DNA of 64,000 nt from Teichococcus rhizosphaerae (GCF_002631185.1 NZ_PDNU01000002.1:124001-188000), one strand, 5' to 3'. Shown: positions 1-8,980, counted from the first letter of the stretch. Notes: a model not told the origin generated them from the letters alone. Numbers and translations are program-made.

Positions 1-225
1 GACGCGCTGAAGGCCCAGGGCACCACCGTGGTGCTCGTCTCGCACCGCCCGGCCCTGGTGCAGGGCGTGGACAAGGTTCTGCTGCTGAAGGACGGCGCCG
101 TGGAGATGTTCGGCCCCCGCGCCGAGGTGCTGAAGCGCCTGATGGCACCCCCCCGCCCGGCCGAGGTGGCCGCCCCCCCGGCCCAGCCGAGGCTCGCCAA
201 CACCAACAGCGGAGGCGCGGCATGA
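1..225 (+). CDS. Type I secretion system ATPase/permease, C-terminal end (partial)
   Basis: Only the last 74 codons are inside the window; the gene starts upstream. The visible part carries the H-loop of an ABC ATPase (TTVVLVSHRPALV) followed by the usual strand reading VDKVLLLKDG and a Pro/Ala-rich tail. The stop overlaps the start of the HlyD adaptor gene (ATGA), and that context, rather than the fragment itself, makes it the inner-membrane ATPase of a type I secretion system (PrtD/LapB type) that exports an unfolded protein from cytoplasm to outside. The substrate and the TolC-like outer-membrane partner are not in the window. Confidence 0.8.
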   Translation, partial: DALKAQGTTVVLVSHRPALVQGVDKVLLLKDGAVEMFGPRAEVLKRLMAPPRPAEVAAPPAQPRLANTNSGGAA

Positions 226-1598
226 GCGTCACCACCCTTCCCCCGGGCGGCGAGCTGCAGAAGGCCGGCCCCTCCACCCTTCCCCCCGTCACTCCCGACC
301 TGACGCTGGACGCGCCGCGCCCGCGCACCCGCGGCACCATGCTGTTCGGGCTGATGGCCACCGTGCTGTTCGTCGGCGGCTTCACCGCCTGGTCGGTCAT
401 GGCGCCGCTCGCCGAGGCGGCGATCGCCCCAGGCGAGATCCGCAGCGAGGGCAACCGGCGCACCGTGCAGCACCTGGAGGGCGGCATCGTGCGCGAGATC
501 CTGGCGCGCGACGGCGACAAGGTGAAGGCCGGCCAGGTGCTGATGCGGCTCGACGAGGTGCAGTCCGGCAGCGGGCTGGAAACGCTGCGCGCCCAGCGCT
601 GGGCGCTGCTGGCCCAGGATGCGCGGCTGCGCGCCGAGGCCGCTGGCGCCTCCGAGATCGCCTTCCCCCAGGAGCTGGCCGCCAGCCCCGACCCCCGCGT
701 GCTGGAGGCGATGACCGGCCAGCGCACCCTGTTCTCCGCCCGCCGGGCGCATCTGAACAGCCAGCTCCAGGTGCTGGAGGCGCGTATCGCCCAGCACGAG
801 GCCACCGCCTCCTCCGCCCAGGGCCAGATCGGCAGCCAGCGCCGCCAGCTCGAGCTGATCCGGCGCGAGGAGCAGGACGTGCAGACCCTGGTGCGCCAGG
901 GGCTGGAGCGGATGCCGCGCCTGCTGGCGCTGCAGCGCAACGTCGCCTCCCTTGAAGGCAACATGGTCGACCTGATGGGCCAGGTGGAGCGCGCCAACGC
1001 CTCCGTCGAGGAGGCGCGCAACCAGATCCGCCAGACGCGCGACCAGCAGATGGCCGAGATCTCCGCCGAGGCGCGCGAAACCCGCAACCGCCTGAACGAG
1101 GTCGAGGAGAAGCTGCGGGCCGCGCATGACGTGGCGCAGCGGCGCGAGATCGTGGCGCCGGAGGACGGCACCATCGTCGGCAGCCGCTTCTTCAATCCGG
1201 GCGCCGTGGTGCGCGCGGGCGAGCCGGTGATGGAGATCGTCCCCGCCGAGGACCGGCTGGTGGCCGAGGTGCGCCTCTCCCCCACCGACATCGACGTGGT
1301 CTATCCCGGGCTGCACTCCGAGGTGCGGCTGCCCGCCTTCAAGCAGAGGCTGGTGCCCTTCCTGCACGGGGAGGTGACCTATGTGGCCGAGGACGTCACC
1401 CTGGACGAGCGCACGCGCATGAGCCATTACCGCGTGCAGATCGTCATCGAGCCGGAGCAGCTCGCCCGGCTGGAGAATGTGGCGCTGCGGCCCGGCATGC
1501 CGGTCGAGGCGCAGATCCAGACCGGAAGCCGCAGCTTCTTCCGCTACATGATGCAACCGGTGCTCGACAGCTTCCACCGCGCCTTCCGCGAGCAGTGA
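222..1598 (+). CDS. HlyD family type I secretion periplasmic adaptor
   Basis: Protein of 458 residues, the usual length for HlyD/PrtE adaptors. A cytoplasmic Pro-rich N-terminus is followed by one membrane segment at about residues 38-62, a biotinyl-lipoyl half (VQHLEGGIVREI), a long Gln/Arg/Glu-rich coiled-coil hairpin at about 100-300, the second lipoyl half (REIVAPEDGTIVGS) and a beta-barrel region ending in ALRPGMPVEAQI, which is a family signature. It bridges the inner-membrane ATPase encoded just upstream to an outer-membrane channel. The start overlaps the preceding stop by 4 bases, so the two are translationally coupled. Confidence 0.93.
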   Translation: MSVTTLPPGGELQKAGPSTLPPVTPDLTLDAPRPRTRGTMLFGLMATVLFVGGFTAWSVMAPLAEAAIAPGEIRSEGNRRTVQHLEGGIVREILARDGDKVKAGQVLMRLDEVQSGSGLETLRAQRWALLAQDARLRAEAAGASEIAFPQELAASPDPRVLEAMTGQRTLFSARRAHLNSQLQVLEARIAQHEATASSAQGQIGSQRRQLELIRREEQDVQTLVRQGLERMPRLLALQRNVASLEGNMVDLMGQVERANASVEEARNQIRQTRDQQMAEISAEARETRNRLNEVEEKLRAAHDVAQRREIVAPEDGTIVGSRFFNPGAVVRAGEPVMEIVPAEDRLVAEVRLSPTDIDVVYPGLHSEVRLPAFKQRLVPFLHGEVTYVAEDVTLDERTRMSHYRVQIVIEPEQLARLENVALRPGMPVEAQIQTGSRSFFRYMMQPVLDSFHRAFREQ

Positions 1599-1627
1599 GC
1601 CCAGCGTTTCAGGAGTATCCCGCCCCG

Positions 1628-1918
1628 ATGTCCGACAAGCCCGTCCTGTTCGCCGATGGCATCCTCGAGGCCAGCGTCAACTACGGCGTGACCCGCATCA
1701 CGCTGGCGCAGACCGGCTCGGAGGGAAAGCCGGTGCCCTGCGGGCAGCTGATGATCCCGGTGGTGCAGCTGCCGGCCTTCGCCAACAGCGTGGTGGCGCT
1801 GCTGAAGCAGATCGACGCCAAGGTGAAGCAGGCGCAGCAGCAGCCGGCCGCCGCCGAGCCCGCCGCGGAGCAGCCGGAGCCGCAGGCGGTGCCCGGCTCC
1901 TTCCGCTTCTCCGGCTGA
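1628..1918 (+). CDS. Small conserved-looking protein downstream of T1SS adaptor, unknown function
   Basis: Unrecognised 96-residue protein. A GTG at 1595 would give a 107-residue form overlapping hlyD, but the AGGAG at 1611-1615 sits 12 bases before ATG 1628 and the residues before that ATG look like run-through, so 1628 is preferred. The first 60 residues alternate strand-like and helix-like stretches (QLMIPVVQLPAFANSVVALL); the C-terminus is a Gln/Ala/Pro-rich low-complexity tail. No signal peptide or membrane segment is seen. Its position directly after the secretion genes suggests co-transcription with them, but no role can be assigned. Confidence 0.6.
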   Translation: MSDKPVLFADGILEASVNYGVTRITLAQTGSEGKPVPCGQLMIPVVQLPAFANSVVALLKQIDAKVKQAQQQPAAAEPAAEQPEPQAVPGSFRFSG

Positions 1919-1920
1919 CC

Positions 1921-2772
1921 TTGCCCGCCGCGCGGCACCTCCGGCTGGCGCTTCTGGCGGGCCTTGCCGCGGGGTTGCTCCCGGGTGGCGCGGCAGCCCA
2001 GGGGCCGGCGGGCTGGGCCGCGGCCTCCCGGCCCACGGGCGGCCCGGCGCGCATTGCCGGCGGCTACGGCCTGGGCTGCATCGCGGGTGCCGTCGCGCTG
2101 CCGGCTGATGGGCCGGGCTGGCAGGTGGTGCGGCTGTCGCGCAACCGCTTCTGGGGCCATCCGCAGCTTGTCGGCTATGTGCGCGAGCTGGCCGGGCGGG
2201 CCCGCTCGGCCGGGCTGCCGCCGCTCTGGATCGGCGATCTCGGCCAGCCGCGCGGCGGGCCGATGCCCTGGGGCCATGCCAGCCACCAGATCGGCCTCGA
2301 CGTGGACATCTGGCTCGACCTGAACCCGAAGCCCGCCCTGCCACCCGCCGCGCGCGAGCGGATCGAGGTTCCCTCCGTCGTGCGGCCGGATGGGCTGGCG
2401 GTGGACCCGGCGCGTTTCACTCCCGCCCATGCCACGCTCATACGCCTCGCCGCCGAGCACCCGGCGGTGGACCGGATCTTCGTCAACCCGGCGATCAAGC
2501 AGGCGCTGTGCGAGGTGGCACCGGGCGCCTCCTGGCTGCGGCGCGTCCGGCCATGGCGGGGGCACGATTCGCACTTCCATGTCCGGCTGCGCTGCCCGGA
2601 GGGCCAGCCCGGCTGCCAGCCCCAGGCGCCCGTGCCCCAGGGCGATGGCTGCGACGCCAGCCTGGCATGGTGGTTCACCCCCGAGGCACGCCAGCCGCCG
2701 CCGCGCGCCCACAGCCCGGCGCCGCCGCCGGTCCTTCCGGCCGCCTGCGCGGCTGTCCTGTCGGCCCCTTAA
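1921..2772 (+). CDS. mepA: Penicillin-insensitive murein endopeptidase (MepA, peptidase M74)
   Basis: Periplasmic zinc LAS peptidase that cuts D-Ala-mDAP crosslinks in peptidoglycan. It has a signal peptide (LALLAGLAAGLLPGGAAAQ), the family opening RIAGGYGLGCIAGAVALP, and the metal-binding motifs GHASHQIGLDVDIWL and HDSHFHVRLRCP, with cysteines spaced as in MepA. The length of 283 residues is normal. The start is a TTG only two bases after the previous stop, so translation probably depends on coupling to the upstream gene. The C-terminal 35 residues are Pro/Ala-rich and not part of the fold. Confidence 0.9.
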   Translation: MPAARHLRLALLAGLAAGLLPGGAAAQGPAGWAAASRPTGGPARIAGGYGLGCIAGAVALPADGPGWQVVRLSRNRFWGHPQLVGYVRELAGRARSAGLPPLWIGDLGQPRGGPMPWGHASHQIGLDVDIWLDLNPKPALPPAARERIEVPSVVRPDGLAVDPARFTPAHATLIRLAAEHPAVDRIFVNPAIKQALCEVAPGASWLRRVRPWRGHDSHFHVRLRCPEGQPGCQPQAPVPQGDGCDASLAWWFTPEARQPPPRAHSPAPPPVLPAACAAVLSAP

Positions 2773-2804
2773 AGAACTTCAGGAACAAAGCCCTGGAAGG
2801 CGTT
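2769..2804. repeat. Dispersed intergenic repeat, copy A
   Basis: The stretch overlapping the mepA stop codon contains TTAAAG, CTTCAGGAACA and GGCGTT in the same order and near-identical spacing as the stretch at 8981-9014. Copy A has two extra bases (AA) after TTAAAG. Both copies lie immediately downstream of a gene. Only two copies occur in this window, so the unit and its borders are uncertain. Confidence 0.45.
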
Positions 2805-2807
2805 CCT

Positions 2808-3575
2808 TCAGCTCCCGCGCAGGCGCAGCGCCAGCACGGGGTCGTCGGTCGCCATTGCCTCCACCCCCAGCGCCAGGGCACGCTCGATCTGCGCAGCGTG
2901 GTTGGCGCCCCACACGCCCACCTTCAGCCCGGCCGCGCGCAGCCTCGCCATCAGCGCCTCATCGAGTGCGGCGATGTGGGTCTCCACCATGTCGAAGCCA
3001 TGGGCGCGCGCCACCCCCACCACGCCTTCCGCCCCGATCTGGCCCAGCAGCCCCGGCTCGAACAGCCAGATGACGCCAGCCAGGCCGCCCGCCCGCAGCG
3101 CCGCCGCCGCAAGCGGCGCCTCGAAGGCGATGATCCGGCTTTGCGCCCGGATGCCGGCGGCATCGAGCGCCGCCAGGGCGCGGGGCAGCAGGGCGGGGTC
3201 GGGCGCCCGGCCGGGCACGCCTTTCAGCTCCACCTGCAACTGCATGGCGCTGCCGCGGAACAGCGCCGCGACCTCCGACAGCAGCGGCACGCGGCCACCC
3301 GTGGCCCCGGCCCCGCGCAGGCGCAGCGCGGAAAGCTCCGCCGCCGCCCGTTCCGCCACCGGGCCGCCGCCCTCGGTGGTGCGGTTCAGCGTGGCGTCGT
3401 GGATCACCACCGGCACGCCGTCGGCGGAAAGATGCACGTCGCATTCCGCCTGCTCCACCGGCAGGGACAGGGTGTTCCGGAAGGCTTCCAGGCTGTTCTC
3501 GGGCCAAAGGAAGGCGCCGCCGCGATGGCTCACGATGGCGGTGCGGGCGGCCGTATGGGGCATGTTCTCGGACAT
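2808..3575 (-). CDS. Glycerophosphodiester phosphodiesterase (GDPD) family protein
   Basis: TIM-barrel phosphodiesterase of 255 residues that hydrolyses glycerophosphodiesters to glycerol-3-phosphate and an alcohol. The N-terminal catalytic region is complete: IVSHRGGAFLWPENSLEAF, then ECDVHLSADGVPVVIHD and LNRTTEG, giving the catalytic histidines and metal-binding Glu/Asp. VELKG and WGANH follow as expected for later strands. No signal peptide is visible, so a cytoplasmic form (UgpQ-like) is likely. ATG 3575 was chosen because everything upstream in frame lacks homology-like character; ATG 3563 is an alternative. Confidence 0.9.
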   Translation of the reverse strand: MSENMPHTAARTAIVSHRGGAFLWPENSLEAFRNTLSLPVEQAECDVHLSADGVPVVIHDATLNRTTEGGGPVAERAAAELSALRLRGAGATGGRVPLLSEVAALFRGSAMQLQVELKGVPGRAPDPALLPRALAALDAAGIRAQSRIIAFEAPLAAAALRAGGLAGVIWLFEPGLLGQIGAEGVVGVARAHGFDMVETHIAALDEALMARLRAAGLKVGVWGANHAAQIERALALGVEAMATDDPVLALRLRGS

Positions 3576-3662
3576 GGGGCAGTGTCTCTGCCGCAGCATG
3601 GCTTCTGGCGCAACTCTGTGTGGCCTTGTACAATTGGTTGAAACTCTCCGGGAGGTCGTGAC

Positions 3663-3935
3663 ATGCCCCTCTTGCTGGTTGCCCACGATCAGTCGGCGGA
3701 TGGCGCCCTCGCACTTGAGGATGCCGTCTGGCAGCTGGCAGAGTCGCACCTCACCCTGCCTGGCTCCCTGCTGGTGGAAAGCGCCGTGTCGGCGCGCTAC
3801 CTGGTCGAGCATCTGCGGGGCGCGATGCGCCGCGCCGGACTGGACGGCGCCCTGCTCGTCACCCCGGTGACCACCGCGAACTGGGACGGCCTCTCGGCGG
3901 AGGCCGGCGAGTGGCTCCGCACCCGGCTCTCCTGA
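3663..3935 (+). CDS. Small protein with Cas2/SinR-like pattern, unknown function
   Basis: This 90-residue protein has a good Shine-Dalgarno (GGAGG at 3651-3655, 7 bases before ATG). It starts with a hydrophobic strand and HDQ (LLLVAHDQ), has a helix, then GSLLVESAVSARYLVEHL, DGALLVTPV and a terminal NWDGLSAEAGEWL. That order (strand, helix, S-x-LVE, LVVxxV, NWxG, WL) resembles small ferredoxin-fold proteins of the SinR/Cas2-like type; this is a pattern resemblance only. Its stop overlaps the start of the TRAP-type binding protein (TGATG), so the two are probably coupled. Confidence 0.7.
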   Translation: MPLLLVAHDQSADGALALEDAVWQLAESHLTLPGSLLVESAVSARYLVEHLRGAMRRAGLDGALLVTPVTTANWDGLSAEAGEWLRTRLS

Positions 3936-5119
3936 TGCCGCGCATGCCGGAGCCCAGGCCGGATTTCCTGCCTTTCCCCGCCCTGCCGGAGCCAGGCATG
4001 CCTCCCGCGCCGCCGGCACCGCATCCCGCTCCGCGGCGCCGCGCTCCGGCCAGGCTGGCCCGGGCGGCGCTGCGCCTCGCGGCCTCCGCCCTGGCCGCGC
4101 TCACCCTTTCCTTCGCCCCCGCCAGGGCGGCGGAGGGGCCGGACGTCATCAGCCTGAAGGTGGTGGGCGGCCTCGCCGGGGTCTCGCAATACACGCAGTA
4201 TGAGGAGCCCTTCTGGCGCCACCGCGTCACGGAGCTGACCCATGGCCGGGTCACGGCGGAGATCACCCCCTTCGACCGCGCCGGATTCCGGGCGGAGGAG
4301 ATCCTGCCGCTGATGCGGCTTGGCGTGGTGCCCTTCGGCACGGCGCTCGTCGCGGTGGTGTCCAGCGAGGAGCCGGAGTTCAACGCCGTCGACCTGCCGG
4401 CGCTCAACCCCGACATCGACCGGCTGCGCGAGACGGTGCGGCTCTACCGCCCCCATCTGCGCAACATCCTGCAGGAGCGCTACGGGGTCGAGCTGCTGTC
4501 GATCTACACCTATCCCGCGCAGGTCACCTGGTGCACCCGCCCCTTCAACGGGCTCAGCGACCTGTCGGGGCGCCGGGTGCGCACCTCCTCCGTCGGGCAG
4601 GCGGAGATGTTCGAGGCGCTGGGCGCCACCTCCGTGGTGATCCCCTTCGCCGACATGGTGCCGGCGATGCGGGCGGGCGTGGTGGAATGCGCCGTCACCG
4701 GCACCCTCTCCGGCTACACCATCGGGCTGCACGAGGTGACGAGCCACCTGCACAGCATGGCCCTGACCTGGGGGGTTTCGATGTTCGGCGCCAACAAGGC
4801 GGTCTGGGACGCGCTGCCGGACGATGTGCGCGGCGCCATCCGCAAGGGGCTGGAGGAGCTTGAGGCGTCCATCTGGAACGCCGCCGCGCAGCAGACGGGC
4901 GAGGGCATCGATTGCAGCGCCGGGCGCCCCAGCTGCTCGACCGGCCGGACCGGCCGCATGACGGTGGTGCCGGTGACGCCGGCCGACCAGCTCCGCCGGC
5001 GCCAGCTGCTGATCGAGACGGTGCTGCCCCGCTGGGTGGACCGTTGCGGCGAGGGCTGCTCGCAGGCGTGGAACACCTATCTCGGGCCGTCGCTCGGCAT
5101 CCTGGCGCGGCCGGACTGA
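3935..5119 (+). CDS. TRAP-type (DctP family) extracytoplasmic solute-binding protein
   Basis: Protein of 394 residues. After an Arg/Pro-rich leader there is a signal peptide (RLAASALAALTLSFAPARAAEG), then a DctP fold: GRVTAEITPFDRAGFRAEE, LSDLSGRRVRTSS, GATSVVIPFADMVPAMRAG and VVECAVTGTLSGYTIGLHEV. A transporter role would need DctQ and DctM membrane subunits, but none is present; instead a hybrid histidine kinase follows after one base. A ligand-sensing role for that kinase is therefore plausible. The N-terminus is uncertain: ATG 3935 overlaps the previous stop, but ATG 3944 or 3998 would also leave the signal peptide intact. A C-terminal Cys-containing insert (CSAGRPSC, CGEGC) is unusual. 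Confidence 0.88.
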   Translation: MPRMPEPRPDFLPFPALPEPGMPPAPPAPHPAPRRRAPARLARAALRLAASALAALTLSFAPARAAEGPDVISLKVVGGLAGVSQYTQYEEPFWRHRVTELTHGRVTAEITPFDRAGFRAEEILPLMRLGVVPFGTALVAVVSSEEPEFNAVDLPALNPDIDRLRETVRLYRPHLRNILQERYGVELLSIYTYPAQVTWCTRPFNGLSDLSGRRVRTSSVGQAEMFEALGATSVVIPFADMVPAMRAGVVECAVTGTLSGYTIGLHEVTSHLHSMALTWGVSMFGANKAVWDALPDDVRGAIRKGLEELEASIWNAAAQQTGEGIDCSAGRPSCSTGRTGRMTVVPVTPADQLRRRQLLIETVLPRWVDRCGEGCSQAWNTYLGPSLGILARPD

Positions 5120-5120
5120 G

Positions 5121-8057
5121 ATGCCGCATTTCCGACGGATCCGCCTGGCGGTCCTGCTGGCCGCGATCGCCCTGCTGCTGGCCCAGTGGTTCGCCACCGC
5201 CCTGCTGATCGGCCGCTCGCGCGAGGCGGCGATGGGTGTCGCCAGTGACACCGTCCAGCGCATCGCCCGTGCCGTCGAGGCCTCGCTGAACCGGAACTTC
5301 GTGCAGGTGGACGCGGTGCTGGCGGGGCTGCCCGCCATCCTCACCCCCATCGCCACCGACGGCCAGCTGGACAGCACCCGCATCGACCGCATCCTGCGCG
5401 AGCTGAACAACCAGAACTTCACCTTCCGCGACATCATGCTGGTGCGGCCGGACGGCGTCCCGCTTTCCACCGGCCTCGCCGTCTCGCGCCGCCGTCCGCT
5501 GCCGCTGGCGATGGACAGGAGCTTCCTCGAAAGCGCGCCGCGTCCCGGCGCCGTGCTGATCGGCGGGCCGTTCCGCAACCCCGCCACGGGCGAGTGGTCC
5601 CTGTTCATGGCGCGCCGCGTCAGCCTGCCCGGCCATGGCATGCTGCTGGCCGTGGCGGAGATGCCGGTGCCCGTGATCGGCACGCTGCTCGCGGTGGGCG
5701 GCGAGGGAGCGGGGCTGCGCATCACGCTGGAGCGCGAGGACGGCACGCTGCTGGCCAGCCTGCCGCATGACGAGACGCGCATCGGCACGCAGCTCAGCCC
5801 CAGCACGGCGCAGCGCCTGCAGGAGGCCGCCGGCTCGGACGTGATCGAGACGGAAAGCCGCTTCGAGAGCGGGCGCGCCATCTCGGCGGTGCGGCCCCTG
5901 CTCTATCCCTCCCTTTCCCTGTTGGCGAGCATGAAGCTCTCCGCGGCGCTGGCCGACTGGGAGAAGGAGCGCTTCCGCGCCATGCTGATCTCGCTCGGCT
6001 TCGCGGCCCTGGTGGCGGCGCTGTGCGGCGCCCTGCTGCTGGCGATGCGGCAGCGCGAGAAGGTGGAGGCGGAGCGCATCCGCTGGCGCGCCATGCTGGA
6101 GAACGCGCTGGACTCCATGACGGATGGCTTCGTCATGTGGGACGCGGACGACCGGCTCGTCGCCTGCAATGCGCGCTACAAGGATTTCTACCGCGTCAGC
6201 GTCCCCTTCATCGAGCCTGGCGCGCATTTCGAGGACATCATGCGGGAGGGCTTCCTGCGCGGCCAGTACCCGCAGGCGGGCGATGACCTCGATGCCTTCC
6301 TGGCCGACATGCGGCGCTGGCACCGGGGCGACAACCCACCCATGGAGCGGCTGCTGCCCGATGGGCGCTGGGTGCTGATCACCGAGCGGGCGACGCCGGG
6401 CGGCGGGACGGTGGGCATCCGCACCGACATCACCGAGCTGAAGCGGGCGATGGAGGACCTGGCCGCCGCGCGCGATGCCGCCGCCGCCGCTGGCGAGGCG
6501 AAGAGCCAGTTCCTGGCACGGATGAGCCACGAGCTGCGCACGCCGCTGAACGGCATCCTGGGCTTCGCGCAGGTGCTGCTGAACGATCCGCGCCTGGCGG
6601 CCGACCAGCGCGACCAGCTCCGCACCCTGCACGAGGCGGCCCGCCACCTGCTGGAGCTGGTGAACGGGCTGCTCGACCTGTCCAAGATCGCCGCCGGGCG
6701 GCTGGAGCTGCATCCCGCGCCCACCGAGCTGGCGCCGCTGCTCGAGCGCAGTGCCGCGCTGCTGACGCCCGAGGTGCAGCGCAAGTCGCTGCGCTTCTCG
6801 CTGGAGGTGGCGCCGGACACTCCCTCCAGCGTGCTGGCCGATGCGATGCGGCTGCGCCAGCTGATCCTGAACCTGCTTTCCAACGCGGTGAAGTTCACCC
6901 CCTCGGGCGGCCGGGTGACGCTGCGGACCTGCCCGATCTCGTCGCCGGACGGCATCCGCCTCGAGGTGGAGGATACCGGCCCCGGCGTGCCGCCCGAGCA
7001 GCAGCACCTGCTGTTCCGCGACTTCGTGCAGCTTGCCAGCCCTGGGGCGCAGACGCCCGAGGGCGGCGTCGGCACCGGGCTCGGCCTGGCGATCGCGGCG
7101 CAGCTCGCGGAGCTGATGGGCGGCCGCATCGGCTGCGACAGCCCGCCCGGGCGCGGCGCCACCTTCTGGGTGGAGCTGCCGCTGCCGGCCGCCCTGCCCG
7201 CCCCCGCCCTGCCCGCGCCGGCCTCCTCCCTGCCGCCTCTCCCCGAGCCCGACGCCGCGCCCCCCGCCCCGCTGCAGGTGCTGGTGGCGGACGACGTGCC
7301 GGCCAACCGGCTGGTGGCGCGGGCCATGCTCACCAGCGCGGGCCACCACGTGACCTGCGTCGAGGACGGCTCCGTGGCGCTTTCCGCCGTGGAGCAGGGC
7401 AATTTCGACCTGGTGCTGATGGACCTGCAGATGCCGGTGATGGACGGGCTGGAAGCCACCCGCCGCATCCGTGCCCTGCCCCCGCCCCGGGGACGGCTGC
7501 CGGTCATCGCGGTGACCGCATCGGCCATGCCGGAGCAGGTGGAAGCCTGCCGCGCCGCCGGCATGGATGGCCACCTGGCCAAGCCGATCGACCGCGAGAC
7601 GCTGTTGCGGCTGGTGCAGCAATACGCCGATGAGCGCCGCGCCCGCCCCGCCGCCGCCCCGCAGGCCGACGAGGCGCTGGAACAGGCCGTGCTGATCGAC
7701 ACCACCGCATGCGCCGCCTTGGCCGCGGATCTCGGCCCCGCCGCCAGCGCCGTGCTGTGGGAGTTCGTGGCCGAGCTGGGGCGCGGCCAGAAGGGGGTGG
7801 CGACGCTGCTGCAGGCGCCGGAGGTGGGCGAGATCCGCGTCACCGCCCACCGGCTGCTGGGCGTGGCCCGCACCATCGGAGCGCGGCGCCTGGCGCGGGC
7901 GCTGGAGGAGCTTCAGCGCAACGTGGCGGAGGCTGGCTCCCCCAAGGAGCCGCTGGCCCGGGTGCAGGCGACGCTGGAGGCGACGGTGCCGGCGCTGCGC
8001 GACTGGGTGGAGCGGCATTTCGGCCAATCCTCCTTCCAATCCGCCGCCGAGGACTGA
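5121..8057 (+). CDS. Hybrid sensor histidine kinase (sensor-PAS-HisKA-HATPase-REC-HPt)
   Basis: Protein of 978 residues. One membrane segment lies at about 8-30, followed by a periplasmic sensor region with RPDGVPLSTG and FRNPATGEWSLFMARRV typical of Cache-like domains, and a second segment at about 288-308. Then come a PAS domain (DSMTDGFVMWDADDRLVACN), HisKA with phospho-acceptor H470 (ARMSHELRTPLNGI), HATPase (NLLSNAVKFTPSG, DTGPGVP, GTGLGLAI), a receiver with D768 (LVLMDLQMPVMDG) and a C-terminal HPt-like segment with H910 (AHRLLGVARTIGA). It starts one base after the TRAP-type binding protein, which may deliver the signal. A separate output regulator is not encoded nearby; the FadR-type gene downstream has no receiver. 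Confidence 0.93.
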   Translation: MPHFRRIRLAVLLAAIALLLAQWFATALLIGRSREAAMGVASDTVQRIARAVEASLNRNFVQVDAVLAGLPAILTPIATDGQLDSTRIDRILRELNNQNFTFRDIMLVRPDGVPLSTGLAVSRRRPLPLAMDRSFLESAPRPGAVLIGGPFRNPATGEWSLFMARRVSLPGHGMLLAVAEMPVPVIGTLLAVGGEGAGLRITLEREDGTLLASLPHDETRIGTQLSPSTAQRLQEAAGSDVIETESRFESGRAISAVRPLLYPSLSLLASMKLSAALADWEKERFRAMLISLGFAALVAALCGALLLAMRQREKVEAERIRWRAMLENALDSMTDGFVMWDADDRLVACNARYKDFYRVSVPFIEPGAHFEDIMREGFLRGQYPQAGDDLDAFLADMRRWHRGDNPPMERLLPDGRWVLITERATPGGGTVGIRTDITELKRAMEDLAAARDAAAAAGEAKSQFLARMSHELRTPLNGILGFAQVLLNDPRLAADQRDQLRTLHEAARHLLELVNGLLDLSKIAAGRLELHPAPTELAPLLERSAALLTPEVQRKSLRFSLEVAPDTPSSVLADAMRLRQLILNLLSNAVKFTPSGGRVTLRTCPISSPDGIRLEVEDTGPGVPPEQQHLLFRDFVQLASPGAQTPEGGVGTGLGLAIAAQLAELMGGRIGCDSPPGRGATFWVELPLPAALPAPALPAPASSLPPLPEPDAAPPAPLQVLVADDVPANRLVARAMLTSAGHHVTCVEDGSVALSAVEQGNFDLVLMDLQMPVMDGLEATRRIRALPPPRGRLPVIAVTASAMPEQVEACRAAGMDGHLAKPIDRETLLRLVQQYADERRARPAAAPQADEALEQAVLIDTTACAALAADLGPAASAVLWEFVAELGRGQKGVATLLQAPEVGEIRVTAHRLLGVARTIGARRLARALEELQRNVAEAGSPKEPLARVQATLEATVPALRDWVERHFGQSSFQSAAED

Positions 8058-8188
8058 GCCGCCCCCGACGGCGCGGCACGGCGCAGACCCGGGCAGGCGC
8101 TGCGCCGGGCCGGCCCTCGCCCCGCCCTGCCCCATAGGATAAGATGATGTCCTGGGGCCCTCCGCGGCCGGATGAGGAGGTCATCACC

Positions 8189-8962
8189 ATGGACGGACGC
8201 AGCGAGGCCGAGGCCGCGCCTGGGATCGAACTGGCACCGCTCGCGCCGCCGGCCAACCTGACGGCGGAGCTGGTCCGCCGCCTCGCCGCCGAGATCCGCG
8301 CCGGCCGGCTGCGCCCGGGCGACCGCCTGCCCACCGAGCAGGCGCTGATGCGGCAGGCCGGCGTTTCCCGCACCGTGGTGCGCGAGGCGGTGGCCGCGCT
8401 GCGCGCCGAGGGGCTGGTGCTGACGCGCCAGGGTGTCGGCGCCTTCGTGGCGGATCCGGCCGCGCGCGGCCAGGTACGCATCGACCCCGGCGAGATGCGC
8501 TCCCTCAACGACGTGCTGCAGGTGATCGAGCTGCGCATCGCCATCGAGACCGAGGCGGCGGGCCTCGCGGCCGAGCGGCGCGACATGGCGGCGCTGGAGC
8601 GCATCATCCAGGCCGCCGCCGCCTTCGACCGTGCCGTGGATGCCGGCGAGAGCGCGGTGACGCAGGACCTGGAGTTCCACCGCGCCATCTTCGCCGCCAC
8701 GGGCAACAGCTTCTTTCCGCGCTTCCTGGAATTCCTGGGCCCGATGCTGATCCCGCGCCAGACGGTGCGGCCCTATCTGGAGGAGCCGTCGGCGCGCACG
8801 GCCTATCTGGCGCGGGTACGGGAGGAGCATGCGCGAATCGCGGCCGCCATCCAGGCCGGGCAGGCCGCCGCCGCCCGCTCCGCCATGCGCCGCCACCTGA
8901 CCTCCAGCCGCGACCGCTACGCGCGGCTGGCCGGGCGGCTTGCCCTGTCCCAGCCCGGCTGA
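8189..8962 (+). CDS. FadR/GntR family transcriptional regulator
   Basis: DNA-binding regulator of 257 residues. The winged helix is clear ([46 protein letters not shown] read in pieces; RPGDRLPTE and SRTVVREAV are the family signatures), followed by an all-helical FCD ligand domain with metal-type histidines ([23 protein letters not shown]). ATG 8189 is chosen because GAGGAGG lies at 8174-8180; an in-frame ATG at 8144 has no such site. It follows the hybrid kinase on the same strand after about 130 bases. FCD regulators usually sense an organic acid or sugar acid; no target operon is obvious. Confidence 0.9.
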   Translation: MDGRSEAEAAPGIELAPLAPPANLTAELVRRLAAEIRAGRLRPGDRLPTEQALMRQAGVSRTVVREAVAALRAEGLVLTRQGVGAFVADPAARGQVRIDPGEMRSLNDVLQVIELRIAIETEAAGLAAERRDMAALERIIQAAAAFDRAVDAGESAVTQDLEFHRAIFAATGNSFFPRFLEFLGPMLIPRQTVRPYLEEPSARTAYLARVREEHARIAAAIQAGQAAAARSAMRRHLTSSRDRYARLAGRLALSQPG

Positions 8963-8980
8963 GAGGCGCAAAAGGCTCCG

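Noticed and set aside
4695-8135. Minus-strand open frame of 1146 codons opposite the hybrid kinase
   Set aside because: Its product is low-complexity Gly/Arg/His/Gln sequence, typical of antisense frames in GC-rich DNA, and it lies fully across a kinase with intact domains.
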